Source: 66-474 sp036279975 (lineage in GTDB: Bacteria > Pseudomonadota > Gammaproteobacteria > Xanthomonadales > Rhodanobacteraceae). Taken from it: DNA of 12,532 nucleotides. Under the pieces are notes generated by a model, which was not told where the DNA came from, did not search any database, and saw only the letters and a list, made by a program, of their open reading frames with translations. The stretch lies in contig DASURP010000042.1 of the NCBI GenBank assembly GCA_036279975.1, forward strand, positions 1 through 12,532, given 5' to 3'. Below, one piece after another: positions 5,657-12,532 of this stretch; within the stretch, counting starts at the first letter, position 1; each line of letters starts with the position of its first letter. Position numbers and translations under genes: made by a program.

Positions 5657-7777
5657 ATGCCGCGCTCGCAGCTCGCCCTCGTCGCCGCCGTCGCCGTCGC
5701 CCTCGCACTCGGCGCGTGCTCGCAACAATCGCCGACCACCAGTTCCGCCCCCGCCGCCGCCGCGTCCGCGGCGACCACGCCCGCCCCGGCCAGCACCGCG
5801 CCGGTCAGCGGCGTGGACATGGCGGCCATCGACCATGCGGTGAAGCCCGGCGACAACTTCTTCATGTACGCCAATGGCAACTGGTACAAGAACGCGGAAA
5901 TCCCGGCCGACCGCTCCAGCACAGGCACCTTCTACACCGTCCAGAAACGCACCCGCGAACGCGTCACCGACATCATCAGGAACGCCGCCGCCAGCCATCC
6001 GGCGGCTGGCACCAATGCGCGCCGGATTGCCGATTTCTACGCCGCCTGGATGGATACGCAGGCCATCGGGAAACACGGGCTGGAGCCGCTCAAGCCCGAA
6101 CTCGACGCCATCGACGGCATCCACACGCGCGGCGACCTCGCGCGGGTGCTGGGCAGCCGCCTGCGCCAGGATGTCGATCCCGTGAACGCCACCGATTTCC
6201 ACACCGACCACCTGTTCGGCCTGTTCGTGGCGCAGGGCCTGACCGATCCTTCGCACAACATCGCCTACCTGCTGCAGGGCGGCCTGTCGATGCCGGACCG
6301 CGACTATTACCTGTCCGATTCCGCGACCATGGCCGGCTACCGCGACAAGTACAAGACCTACGTCGCGGCCATGCTGAAGCAGGCGGGCGTCAAGGACGCC
6401 GATGCCGCCGCCCGGCGCGTGTTCGACCTGGAAACGAAGATCGCCAAGGCGCAGGCCAGCCTGATCGACAGCCAGGACGTGAGCAAAGCCAACAACCCGT
6501 GGTCGCCCGCGGAGTTCGACCGGAAGGCGCCCGGACTCGACTGGAAGGCGTATTTCGAGGCCGCCGGCCTGTCCGGCCAGAAGGCGATCGACGCCTGGCA
6601 GCCGGGGGCCATCACGCGCCTTGCAAAACTGGTGCAGGACGCGCCGCTGCAGTCGTGGAAGGACCTTCTGACCTTCCACACCCTCGACCGGCACGCGGCG
6701 CTGTTGCCGAAGCCGTTCGCCGACCTTTCCTTCGGATTCCACAGCCACACCCTGAACGGCGTGCCGCAGCAACGCGCGCGCGCCGAACGCGCGGTGGACG
6801 CCACCAGCGCCGCGCTGGGCTTTGCCGTGGGCAAGATCTACGTCGAAAAGTATTTCCCGCCAGCGGCCAAGCAGCAGGCCGAGCAACTGGTGCAGAACCT
6901 GATCGCGGCGTTCCGCCAGCGCCTCGACACGCTGGCATGGATGACGCCGGCCACCCGCAAGCAAGCCGCCGAAAAACTCGACACCCTCAAGGTCGCGGTG
7001 GGTTATCCCGAGCACTGGCCCTCGTATGACGGACTCGCGATCAGCGCGGACGATCCGCTGACCAACGCCCTCAACGTTGCGAAGTTCGATTACCGGCAAC
7101 GCCTGGCCGTGCTCGGCAAGCCGGTCGACCGCGACCACTGGTGGATGACTCCGCAACTGGTCAACGCGATCAACCTGCCACTGGAGAACGAACTGCAATT
7201 CCCGGCCGCGATCCTGCAGCCGCCGTTCTTCGACCCCGGGGCCGACGCGGCGCACAACTACGGCGCCATCGGCGCAGTGATCGGGCACGAGATCAGCCAC
7301 AGCTTCGACAACCTGGGCTCGCAGTTCGACGCCCAGGGCCGCATGCACGACTGGTGGACACCTGCCGACGCCGAACACTTCAAGCAGGCCACCGCAAAGC
7401 TGGTCCAGCAATACGACCAGTACCAGGCCCTGCCCGGCCTCAACATCAGCGGTGAGCAGACGCTGGGCGAAAACATCGCCGACGTATCGGGCCTGACCAT
7501 CGCCTGGGTCGCCTACCACAAGTCGCTGGACGGCAAGCCGGCGCCGGTGATCGACGGCCTCAGCGGCGACCAGCGGTTGTTCCTGTCGTACGCGCAGACC
7601 TGGAGATCGAAGATGCGCGATGCCGCGTTGCGCCAACGCGTCAAGACCGACGTGCACGCGCCCGGCCAGTTCCGCGCCGAGACGGTGCGCAACCTCGACG
7701 CCTGGTACAAGGCCTTCGACGTGCAGCCCGGCGCCAGGCTGTACCTGCAGCCGGACCAGCGGGTGAAGATCTGGTAA
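5657..7777 (+). CDS. M13-family zinc metallopeptidase, lipoprotein (PepO/neprilysin type)
   Basis: A 706-residue M13 (neprilysin/PepO) zinc endopeptidase. The start at 5657 is chosen because it opens a lipoprotein signal: a hydrophobic Ala/Val/Leu run, then L18-G19-A20-C21. A Ser/Thr/Ala/Pro-rich tether to about residue 50 follows. The frame stays open further upstream, but that stretch has no signal and overlaps divergent hrpA. The M13 N-terminal domain starts near DMAAIDHAVKPGDNFF. The catalytic part shows HEISH (H544, E545, H548), the third zinc ligand region GENIAD (E605, D609) and the C-terminal VHAPGQFR segment. These are the expected zinc-binding and catalytic elements, so it should be active on peptides in the periplasm or at the outer membrane. 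Two departures from the classical family are the substrate-binding NAxY motif, which reads NAIN (503-506), and the C terminus, which ends RVKIW without the usual Cys. Confidence 0.95.
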   Translation: MPRSQLALVAAVAVALALGACSQQSPTTSSAPAAAASAATTPAPASTAPVSGVDMAAIDHAVKPGDNFFMYANGNWYKNAEIPADRSSTGTFYTVQKRTRERVTDIIRNAAASHPAAGTNARRIADFYAAWMDTQAIGKHGLEPLKPELDAIDGIHTRGDLARVLGSRLRQDVDPVNATDFHTDHLFGLFVAQGLTDPSHNIAYLLQGGLSMPDRDYYLSDSATMAGYRDKYKTYVAAMLKQAGVKDADAAARRVFDLETKIAKAQASLIDSQDVSKANNPWSPAEFDRKAPGLDWKAYFEAAGLSGQKAIDAWQPGAITRLAKLVQDAPLQSWKDLLTFHTLDRHAALLPKPFADLSFGFHSHTLNGVPQQRARAERAVDATSAALGFAVGKIYVEKYFPPAAKQQAEQLVQNLIAAFRQRLDTLAWMTPATRKQAAEKLDTLKVAVGYPEHWPSYDGLAISADDPLTNALNVAKFDYRQRLAVLGKPVDRDHWWMTPQLVNAINLPLENELQFPAAILQPPFFDPGADAAHNYGAIGAVIGHEISHSFDNLGSQFDAQGRMHDWWTPADAEHFKQATAKLVQQYDQYQALPGLNISGEQTLGENIADVSGLTIAWVAYHKSLDGKPAPVIDGLSGDQRLFLSYAQTWRSKMRDAALRQRVKTDVHAPGQFRAETVRNLDAWYKAFDVQPGARLYLQPDQRVKIW

Positions 7778-7795
7778 CCCGGCGGGCCGCGATCC

Positions 7796-7821
7796 GCCCG
7801 GGCAGGACGACCTGCCCGGGC
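7796..7821. terminator. Strong hairpin after the M13 peptidase gene
   Basis: GCCCGGGCAGG (7796-7806) pairs perfectly over 11 bases with CCTGCCCGGGC (7811-7821) around an ACGA loop, 18 bases after the peptidase stop. There is no T-run on either side, so it is a terminator-like or transcript-end structure rather than a textbook intrinsic terminator. Confidence 0.5.
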
Positions 7822-7870
7822 CAAGGCCGTTCACGCGGCAGTCGTCATACTGAACGTCGCTGCAATGCGT

Positions 7871-7887
7871 GGGGCGGCCCCCGCCCC
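7871..7887. repeat. GC-rich hairpin upstream of the OmpA-like gene
   Basis: GGGGCGG (7871-7877) pairs with CCGCCCC (7881-7887) around a CCC loop, about 110 bases before the start of the OmpA-like gene. If the promoter lies upstream of it, the hairpin would be in the leader mRNA. I found no clear promoter elsewhere in the 218-base gap between the two plus-strand genes. Confidence 0.4.
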
Positions 7888-7982
7888 GGAGGTCACGTGC
7901 ATGCGGTAAGGTTCAAGGGGCAGCGTGACGATTTTCCCCCGCGTCGTTCCGTGCGCTGCCATGCGGCGCGACCAATCCGGAG

Positions 7983-7987
7983 AGGAG
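7983..7987 (+). promoter_or_regulatory. Ribosome binding site that fixes the OmpA-like gene start
   Basis: AGGAG with 8 bases to the ATG at 7996. The open frame extends upstream to an ATG at 7897, but that codon has no ribosome binding site and would put a signal peptide in the middle of the protein. The start at 7996 is therefore preferred. Confidence 0.8.
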
Positions 7988-7995
7988 ACGACCGC

Positions 7996-8583
7996 ATGAC
8001 CAGCAAGCTCTACCGCACACTCTGTCTTGCCGTCGGCGTGACCGCCACGGTGGCTTTCGCCGGTTGCACCAATTACGTCAAGCGCAGCGATTTCAATGCC
8101 GAAATCGCGAAACTCCATGCCACGGACCAAAGCCTGCAACAACAGATCGATTCGCTGTCGCAGGACATGAAAGAGCACTTCGCCAAATACGACACGCAGA
8201 TCACCGCGATGCAGGGCCGCATCCAGGTGAACAACATGGCCCACTTCGCATTCAACCAGGCCACGCTGCGCGACCAGGACAAGGCCAAACTGGACGAATT
8301 CGCCCAGGTCATGAAGCAGCACCATTCCGATGCGATGGTCACCGTGGAAGGCTTCGCCGACCCGGCCGGCTCGACCGCCTACAACAAACGTTTGGGCATG
8401 CAGCGCGCCGACGCGGTGCGTGACTACCTGGTCAAGACCGATGGCATGCCGGCCAGCCAGGTGCGTGCGGTCAGTTACGGCGAAGCCCGCAATCGCCAGG
8501 TCAAGCCGGGCGCCACGCGCGACGCCGGCACCCCGAACCGCCGCGCAACGCTGGTGATCGACTTCGCGGGCACCGAGAGCTGA
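7996..8583 (+). CDS. OmpA-family peptidoglycan-associated lipoprotein
   Basis: A 195-residue exported protein. Residues 1-24 form a signal ending in F21-A22-G23-C24, a slightly atypical lipobox. A likely coiled coil follows (about 32-75: SDFNAEIAKL, QSLQQQIDSLSQDM), and then a C-terminal OmpA-like domain from about residue 80. Hallmarks of that domain are FAFNQATLRDQDKAKL, VTVEGFADPAGS, YNKRLGMQRADAV and the end RRATLVIDF. The Asp in GFADPAG and the Arg in MQRADAV are the positions that hold diaminopimelate in OmpA/Pal proteins. It probably tethers the outer membrane to peptidoglycan. It resembles Pal in design, but there is no tol cluster here and the N-terminal half is coiled-coil. It is preceded by its own ribosome binding site and followed by an intrinsic terminator, so it looks monocistronic or the last gene of a unit. 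Confidence 0.9.
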   Translation: MTSKLYRTLCLAVGVTATVAFAGCTNYVKRSDFNAEIAKLHATDQSLQQQIDSLSQDMKEHFAKYDTQITAMQGRIQVNNMAHFAFNQATLRDQDKAKLDEFAQVMKQHHSDAMVTVEGFADPAGSTAYNKRLGMQRADAVRDYLVKTDGMPASQVRAVSYGEARNRQVKPGATRDAGTPNRRATLVIDFAGTES

Positions 8584-8609
8584 GGCCTCGCTTCCACTGC
8601 ACGCTGAAG

Positions 8610-8638
8610 CGCCCGGAGACGATCCGGGCGTTTCGTTT
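8610..8638 (+). terminator. Intrinsic terminator after the OmpA-like gene
   Basis: CGCCCGGA (8610-8617) pairs perfectly with TCCGGGCG (8623-8630) around a GACGA loop and is followed by TTTCGTTT. It lies 26 bases past the stop. It sits between convergent genes and may also help end murD2 transcripts, although the minus-strand side has no T-run. Confidence 0.85.
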
Positions 8639-8679
8639 CGCATTCACGCCGGCATCGAACAACCCAGGCGACCCACGCT

Positions 8680-10041
8680 TCAGGCGATCCCGAGACCCGT
8701 GATTTCACCGATGGCGGCAGCGTCGAACCCGGCGAGGCGCGCGAAGGCGCGGCCGCGTTCGGCGTAGTCCCGGAACTCATCGAAGCTGGGCGCGCCGGGC
8801 GACAACACCACCACGCCGCCCTGGGCCGCGAGTTCGCGCGAGCGCGCCACTGCGGCCGCGAGCCCGGCGGTCTGCGCGACGGGACATCCAATGCCCGCCT
8901 CGCGCAGGGTGCCTGCAATGCGCGGCCCGGCCGCACCTTGCATGACGATCGCATGCGGCGCCCGGGCGCGCAGCGTTTGCGCGAACCCCGTCCAGTCGAG
9001 GCCGCGGTCGTGGCCACCCAGGATCAGCGTCACCGCGCGGCCCTGCAGGCTTTCCAGCGCGGCCAGCGCGGCGTCGGGCGTGGTGCTGATCGAATCATCG
9101 ATCCATTCCACGCCATCACGCACGCCCAGCGGCGTCAGGCGATGCGGCAACGGCTTGAACGCGGCCAGCGACAGCGCCGCGAACCGGGCATCCAGGCCCA
9201 GCGCCTCGATGGCAGCCAGTGCGGCGCAGGCGTTGTGCGCGTTGTGCAAGCCATGCAGCGGAAGCCCGGCGAGATCGAACACGCGCTCCGTCCCGTGCAG
9301 GATCGCGCCGCCCGCGGCATGCCAGCCGGCCGCGTCCCCGAAGGCAACGCGGTGCGGATGGGAGGCCGTGCGTTCCATCAGCAGCGGGGTTGCGGCATCG
9401 ACCAGCAGCGTGCGCGACACGTCGGCGAGTTTCAGCTTGTCGGCCACGTAACGCTCGCGGCTGCCGTGCCAGTCGAGGTGCTCCTCGGCGAGGCTGACCA
9501 CCGCGCCCAGTTCGAGCGGGCCGGCTTCGCCGGTCTGGAAGCTGGACAACTCGATCGCCCACAACCCGGCCTGCTGGCCGTCCAGGTCCAGCAACGGCAA
9601 GCCGATGTTGCCGGCGAGCGCGGTGCGCACGCCCAGCGCGCGCGCGAGGTGCGCGATCAGGGCCGTGGTGGTGCTCTTGCCCTTGGTGCCGGTGACCGCC
9701 ACCACGCGCGCATCGGGGTTCTCGCCGAACCACAACGCCGTGCCCGAGGTGAAGCGCGCGCCGCGTTCGCGCGCGGCCAGGATCTCCGGCCGATAGGCGC
9801 TGATGCCGGGCGACTTGACCACGAAATCGTGCGCGGCCAGTGCATCGGCCGCAGGCGCAATGTCGGTCACGCGCACGTCCGTGGCGCCACTGGCACCTGC
9901 GACAGCGGCCTCGTCCGCATTGCAGTACAGCGTCAACGGTTTGCCGGGAAACCGCCGGCGCAGTGCCGCCAGCACGCTGCGGCCCTCGCGGCCGTAGCCC
10001 CAGACCGCGACGTCGGCGCGCTCAAGCTCCGCGAATCGCAT
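8680..10041 (-). CDS. murD2: UDP-N-acetylmuramoyl-L-alanine--L-glutamate ligase (MurD2)
   Basis: A 453-residue Mur ligase of the MurD family. Visible elements are an N-terminal nucleotide-binding start VAVWGYGREGRS (11-22), the KSPGI segment (76-80), the ATP P-loop GTKGKST (118-124), ELSSFQT (164-170), EEHLDWHGS (186-194), the presumed carbamylated Lys202 in YVADK, the HNAHN motif (266-270), DDSISTTPDAAL and the C-terminal LSPGAPSFDEF (413-423). Mur ligases join an amino acid to the UDP-MurNAc peptide in the cytoplasm using ATP. Placement directly behind murL argues for the MurD2 variant, which as I recall adds L-Glu rather than D-Glu. Sequence motifs alone do not settle this, and a conventional MurD remains the alternative. 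The ATG lies inside the end of murL (20-base overlap) and has a GGAG box 6 bases ahead (10051-10048), so it is probably translationally coupled. Confidence 0.88.
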   Translation of the reverse strand: MRFAELERADVAVWGYGREGRSVLAALRRRFPGKPLTLYCNADEAAVAGASGATDVRVTDIAPAADALAAHDFVVKSPGISAYRPEILAARERGARFTSGTALWFGENPDARVVAVTGTKGKSTTTALIAHLARALGVRTALAGNIGLPLLDLDGQQAGLWAIELSSFQTGEAGPLELGAVVSLAEEHLDWHGSRERYVADKLKLADVSRTLLVDAATPLLMERTASHPHRVAFGDAAGWHAAGGAILHGTERVFDLAGLPLHGLHNAHNACAALAAIEALGLDARFAALSLAAFKPLPHRLTPLGVRDGVEWIDDSISTTPDAALAALESLQGRAVTLILGGHDRGLDWTGFAQTLRARAPHAIVMQGAAGPRIAGTLREAGIGCPVAQTAGLAAAVARSRELAAQGGVVVLSPGAPSFDEFRDYAERGRAFARLAGFDAAAIGEITGLGIA

Positions 10042-11458
10042 CGAGCGCTCCGCCGAAGCGCGCTGGCACGCCGTGTTCTCCGGATGGCGCGAGCCACGGC
10101 TCGAGTCCTGGCGCAGAACCGTCCAGATGCGGCGCGATCTCCTCGCGGAAGCGCGCCACCAGCGCGTCCTCGCGCCATTCCGGCCGCGCCGCCAGCGCGG
10201 CCAGTGCGGCGCGGGCTTCGGCGGCCTCGCCCACGCACTCGAACGGCTTGTGGTCGTGGTACTCGATCAGGGCATCGAATCCCGCGGCCAGGGTTTCGTC
10301 GTCCAGCAGGTTGCGCCCGAAAATCTTCAGCAGGCGCGGCTTGGGCAGGAACGGCGCCAGCGCCAGGAACACGAAGTGGCACTTCGGGCATTGCCCGCAC
10401 CAGCGATCGGCGGGCTTGGGCCCGAGGATCCGGAAATTGCGGTTGCAGCTGGAGAACACATCGAAATACTTCACGCCGGATTTTGCGAACGCGCGCGTGA
10501 CGGCCAGCTCCGGGTAGGGACGCAACAACGAGAAGTAATCCAGGTCGGCCGCGACGTGCGAGCGCAGCCAGTCCGCGAACAGGCGCTCGAACACCCAACC
10601 CTTGCTCCACTGGTGGTTGACCTGCCGGCCCGCGTACTCCAGCGTCGCCGCCGACGCGGAACGCTCGTTGGCGAATGCGATGGCATCGAACCCGTACAGC
10701 ACCGCCGCACACGCCAGGATGGCCGAGTTGATCGCGGTGACCGGGATGTGACCGTTCCACGCGCCCATCCGGTTGTATTCGAACAGCACGGGCGAAAGCT
10801 CGCGGCCGATGTTGAGCATCGGCAAGCCGGTGCGGGCTGCCACGCCAGCGATCAGCGGCGATCCGCCGACCCAGGCCGCGGTGGCGTCGATCCCGTGCGC
10901 CTTCAGGGCCTCCACCACGACCAGCGAATCCTTGCCGCCGCCGATCGGCACCAGCACGCGATGCGGCAAACCAATTGCTCCCCCTTTCCCGTCACCCCGG
11001 CGCGGGGAGGGATCCAGTGTCTTTTCCTTCCCCGGGTCCGGGTTCCGGCCATTCCCCGAAGGAGATGGCGAACCATGGGGAAACGCGATCTTCCCGTGCA
11101 GATCGAGGCCGTTGCGATAGGCAAATTCGGCCAGGCCGTGCAGGTACAAGGCATCCAGCAATCCGGCGGTCGCATCGTCGAGTGCACCCGTCTCGACCGC
11201 GATCCGCCCCGGTACGCCGGCTTTGTAGTAGCTGACGCCGGCCACGAGGTGCAGGAAACGCAGCGCGGCGTCGAGCGCGGCGCGGCGTGTTTCCGGCAAA
11301 GCCGGTGGCTCGGGGAAGCGGATGCTTTCGACCAGCTCGGGACCGGCGTCGAATGCATACACGAGTTCGGCGGCGCCGTCGGCGTAGCTGCAGCGCACGA
11401 AACGGAAAACCTGCGCCGCACGCGGATCGGGTGGCGCCTTGGCGGGGGTCGCGTTCAT
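10022..11458 (-). CDS. murL: UDP-N-acetylmuramoyl-L-alanyl-L-glutamate epimerase (MurL)
   Basis: A 478-residue protein recognised as MurL. As I recall, this enzyme was described in Xanthomonas oryzae and epimerises the terminal L-Glu of UDP-MurNAc-L-Ala-L-Glu to D-Glu using ATP and Mg2+. It supplies peptidoglycan D-Glu without a glutamate racemase. Visible are an N-terminal domain (about 15-125), a PP-loop-like nucleotide motif PIGGGKDS (171-178), the conserved stretch NERSASAATLEYAG (264-277) and a cysteine cluster C354xxC357xxC360 that could bind metal, with C338 nearby. The start ATG overlaps the lysA stop as ATGA, with no separate ribosome binding site, so translational coupling is likely; the end overlaps murD2 by 20 bases. 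Residues about 130-160 are a Gly/Pro/Lys/Arg-rich insertion encoded by repeat-like DNA just before the nucleotide-binding domain. The frame is intact. Confidence 0.88.
   Translation of the reverse strand: MNATPAKAPPDPRAAQVFRFVRCSYADGAAELVYAFDAGPELVESIRFPEPPALPETRRAALDAALRFLHLVAGVSYYKAGVPGRIAVETGALDDATAGLLDALYLHGLAEFAYRNGLDLHGKIAFPHGSPSPSGNGRNPDPGKEKTLDPSPRRGDGKGGAIGLPHRVLVPIGGGKDSLVVVEALKAHGIDATAAWVGGSPLIAGVAARTGLPMLNIGRELSPVLFEYNRMGAWNGHIPVTAINSAILACAAVLYGFDAIAFANERSASAATLEYAGRQVNHQWSKGWVFERLFADWLRSHVAADLDYFSLLRPYPELAVTRAFAKSGVKYFDVFSSCNRNFRILGPKPADRWCGQCPKCHFVFLALAPFLPKPRLLKIFGRNLLDDETLAAGFDALIEYHDHKPFECVGEAAEARAALAALAARPEWREDALVARFREEIAPHLDGSAPGLEPWLAPSGEHGVPARFGGALDAIRGA
10979..11071. repeat. 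Dispersed-repeat-like insertion inside murL
   Basis: About 93 bases inside murL do not look like the surrounding coding sequence. On the plus strand, 10990-11024 contains a palindrome (CCCCG 10995-10999, CGGGG 11003-11007) followed by GATCCAGTGTCTTTT. This resembles a widespread proteobacterial intergenic repeat with an inverted CCCGCG core followed by ATCCAGTGTCTTT. The rest holds further C- and G-rich runs (TTCCCCGGGTCCGGG). In the murL frame it encodes SPSGNGRNPDPGKEKTLDPS, a disordered linker, without a stop. The repeat identity is from memory of the consensus. Confidence 0.55.
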
Positions 11459-12532
11459 TCGATGAAGGCTGAATCGGCCAGCGTGCGCAGATTGTAGTGA
11501 GACGCCATCGCCTCGCCGTACGCGCCGGCCTGCGCGATCAGCAGCACGTCGCCTTCCTCGCTCGCCGGCAAGCGCCGGTCGGCGCCCAGCACGTCGCCCG
11601 ATTCGCAGATCGGCCCCACGACCTGGTAAAGCGTGGTGGCCGGCTCGTCGAGGCGCGACAGATTCACGATGCCGTGCCACGCGTCGTACAGCGCGGGCCG
11701 GATCAACACATGCATCCCGGCGTCGCAACCGAGATAGTTGAGCGCGCCCTTGCGCTTGGTCTGGGTCACGCGTGCCAACAGTACGCCGGCGTCGGCGACC
11801 AGCCAGCGCCCCGGTTCCAGCCACAGCTCGTAGTGCGGATAGGCCCGCTTCACTTCCGCCAGTGCCGCATCCAGCGCCGCCAGGTCGAGCTCGGTTTCGC
11901 CCGGATGCGAGGGCACGCCGAGGCCACCGCCGAGGTCGAGGCTGCGCACGCTGCCGACACGCTCGGCGAGGCTCGCGAGTTGCCCGCACACGCCCGGCCA
12001 GTGCGACGCCTCGAGGATGCCCGAACCAAGGTGCGCGTGCAGCCCGACGATACGCACGTCGCGTTCGCGGGCCAGCGCCAGGAACCGGTCGAACTCATCG
12101 AGCGGCAGGCCGAACTTGCTGGTCGCGCCGCCGGTGCGGACCTTGTCGTGGTGGCCGAGTCCGCGTCCAAGGTCGACGCGCAACATGATTTCGCGGCCGG
12201 CGAACAATTCCGGCCAGTGCTGCAGCGGATGCAGGGAATCGAGGGTAAGCGGCACGTCGCGTTGCAGAGCCTCCTCGTAATCGCCGCGCGGCGCGAAGTT
12301 GGGCGTGAACAGGCGTGGCGATTCGCGCGCATCCTCGACCGCAGCGACGGCCTCCAGCTCACCCGGCGACACGCATTCGAAGCCGACGCCTGCCTGTGCG
12401 AGCGCACCCAGCACCGCCGGATGCGGGTTGGCCTTGACGGCGTAGTACACGCGATCCACCGAACCCAGCGCGCGCAGCGCGTGCGCGCGTGCGCGGATCG
12501 CCGGCAGGTGGTAAACGTAGCGCGGCGTTGCC
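11455..12532 (-). CDS. lysA: Diaminopimelate decarboxylase domain, N-terminus cut by the window edge
   Basis: The last 358 residues of a fold-type III PLP decarboxylase, open to the right edge with no start codon visible; the frame continues through TPRYVYHLPAIRARAHAL. The PLP lysine is in YYAVKANPHP (Lys33 of the visible part). Further landmarks are HAHLGSG, the glycine-rich phosphate-binding loop LDLGGGLG, EPGRWLVADAG, the catalytic-Cys motif ICESGDVLG and the substrate/PLP region QAGAYGEAMASHYN. It converts meso-diaminopimelate to L-lysine and CO2 in the cytoplasm. Because the upstream part is missing, I cannot tell whether this is a free LysA or the C-terminal half of the aspartate kinase/decarboxylase fusion known in Xanthomonas; the residues entering from the edge fit either. 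The stop overlaps the murL start, placing it first of three visible genes in an operon. Confidence 0.92.
   Translation of the reverse strand, partial: ATPRYVYHLPAIRARAHALRALGSVDRVYYAVKANPHPAVLGALAQAGVGFECVSPGELEAVAAVEDARESPRLFTPNFAPRGDYEEALQRDVPLTLDSLHPLQHWPELFAGREIMLRVDLGRGLGHHDKVRTGGATSKFGLPLDEFDRFLALARERDVRIVGLHAHLGSGILEASHWPGVCGQLASLAERVGSVRSLDLGGGLGVPSHPGETELDLAALDAALAEVKRAYPHYELWLEPGRWLVADAGVLLARVTQTKRKGALNYLGCDAGMHVLIRPALYDAWHGIVNLSRLDEPATTLYQVVGPICESGDVLGADRRLPASEEGDVLLIAQAGAYGEAMASHYNLRTLADSAFIE

Noticed and set aside
5576..7834. Long minus-strand open frame (752 codons) opposite the M13 peptidase
   Set aside because: Antisense shadow of a GC-rich gene; the plus strand carries the HEISH and GENIAD motifs and a lipoprotein signal.
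7897..7995. Upstream ATG (7897) as start of the OmpA-like gene
   Set aside because: It has no ribosome binding site and would bury the signal peptide. The start at 7996 has AGGAG at good spacing.
8938..10500. Plus-strand open frame (520 codons) opposite murD2 and murL
   Set aside because: Composition is that of an antisense shadow; both genes beneath it have intact motifs on the minus strand.
1..12532. CRISPR array, tRNA/rRNA genes, insertion sequence or phage genes
   Set aside because: No regularly spaced direct repeats, tRNA-like cloverleaf, transposase or phage-like protein was seen on reading both strands.

Overview
The window reads as chromosome of a GC-rich gammaproteobacterium of the Xanthomonadales (Lysobacterales) type. 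The main pointer is the adjacent, overlapping pair murL and murD2 directly behind a diaminopimelate decarboxylase. As I recall, this is the peptidoglycan glutamate route described in Xanthomonas. A full-length hrpA, an M13 lipoprotein peptidase and an OmpA-like lipoprotein fit the same background. I cannot name the genus from sequence alone.

Layout, left to right. (1) Positions 1 to about 1251 hold an integron gene-cassette array read on the minus strand: the start of a truncated cassette gene at the left edge, an attC site, a dienelactone-hydrolase-like alpha/beta hydrolase, a second attC closely resembling classical attC sites of mobile integrons, a small lipoprotein, and an isolated R'-type core site. 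These genes are visibly more AT-rich than the rest. No integrase gene lies where one would be expected, so within this window the array looks like a CALIN (attC cluster lacking an integrase). (2) About 390 bases without a convincing gene contain a possible promoter firing into the cassettes and several inverted repeats. (3) hrpA, a DEAH-box RNA helicase, occupies 1644-5591 on the minus strand. (4) Divergent from it on the plus strand are an M13 zinc metallopeptidase lipoprotein and an OmpA-domain lipoprotein, the latter closed by a clear terminator. (5) Converging from the right on the minus strand is a tightly overlapping operon, lysA (cut by the window edge) - murL - murD2.

The right-hand operon makes peptidoglycan precursors. 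The LysA domain decarboxylates meso-diaminopimelate to lysine. MurD2 is expected to add L-Glu to UDP-MurNAc-L-Ala, and MurL to epimerise that residue to D-Glu. The OmpA-like lipoprotein probably anchors to the same peptidoglycan.

The observations most worth a second look are the integrase-less cassette array next to a housekeeping helicase, and two apparent in-frame insertions of non-coding-looking DNA inside conserved genes. The one in murL carries a palindromic dispersed-repeat-like sequence; the one in hrpA is a low-complexity linker.
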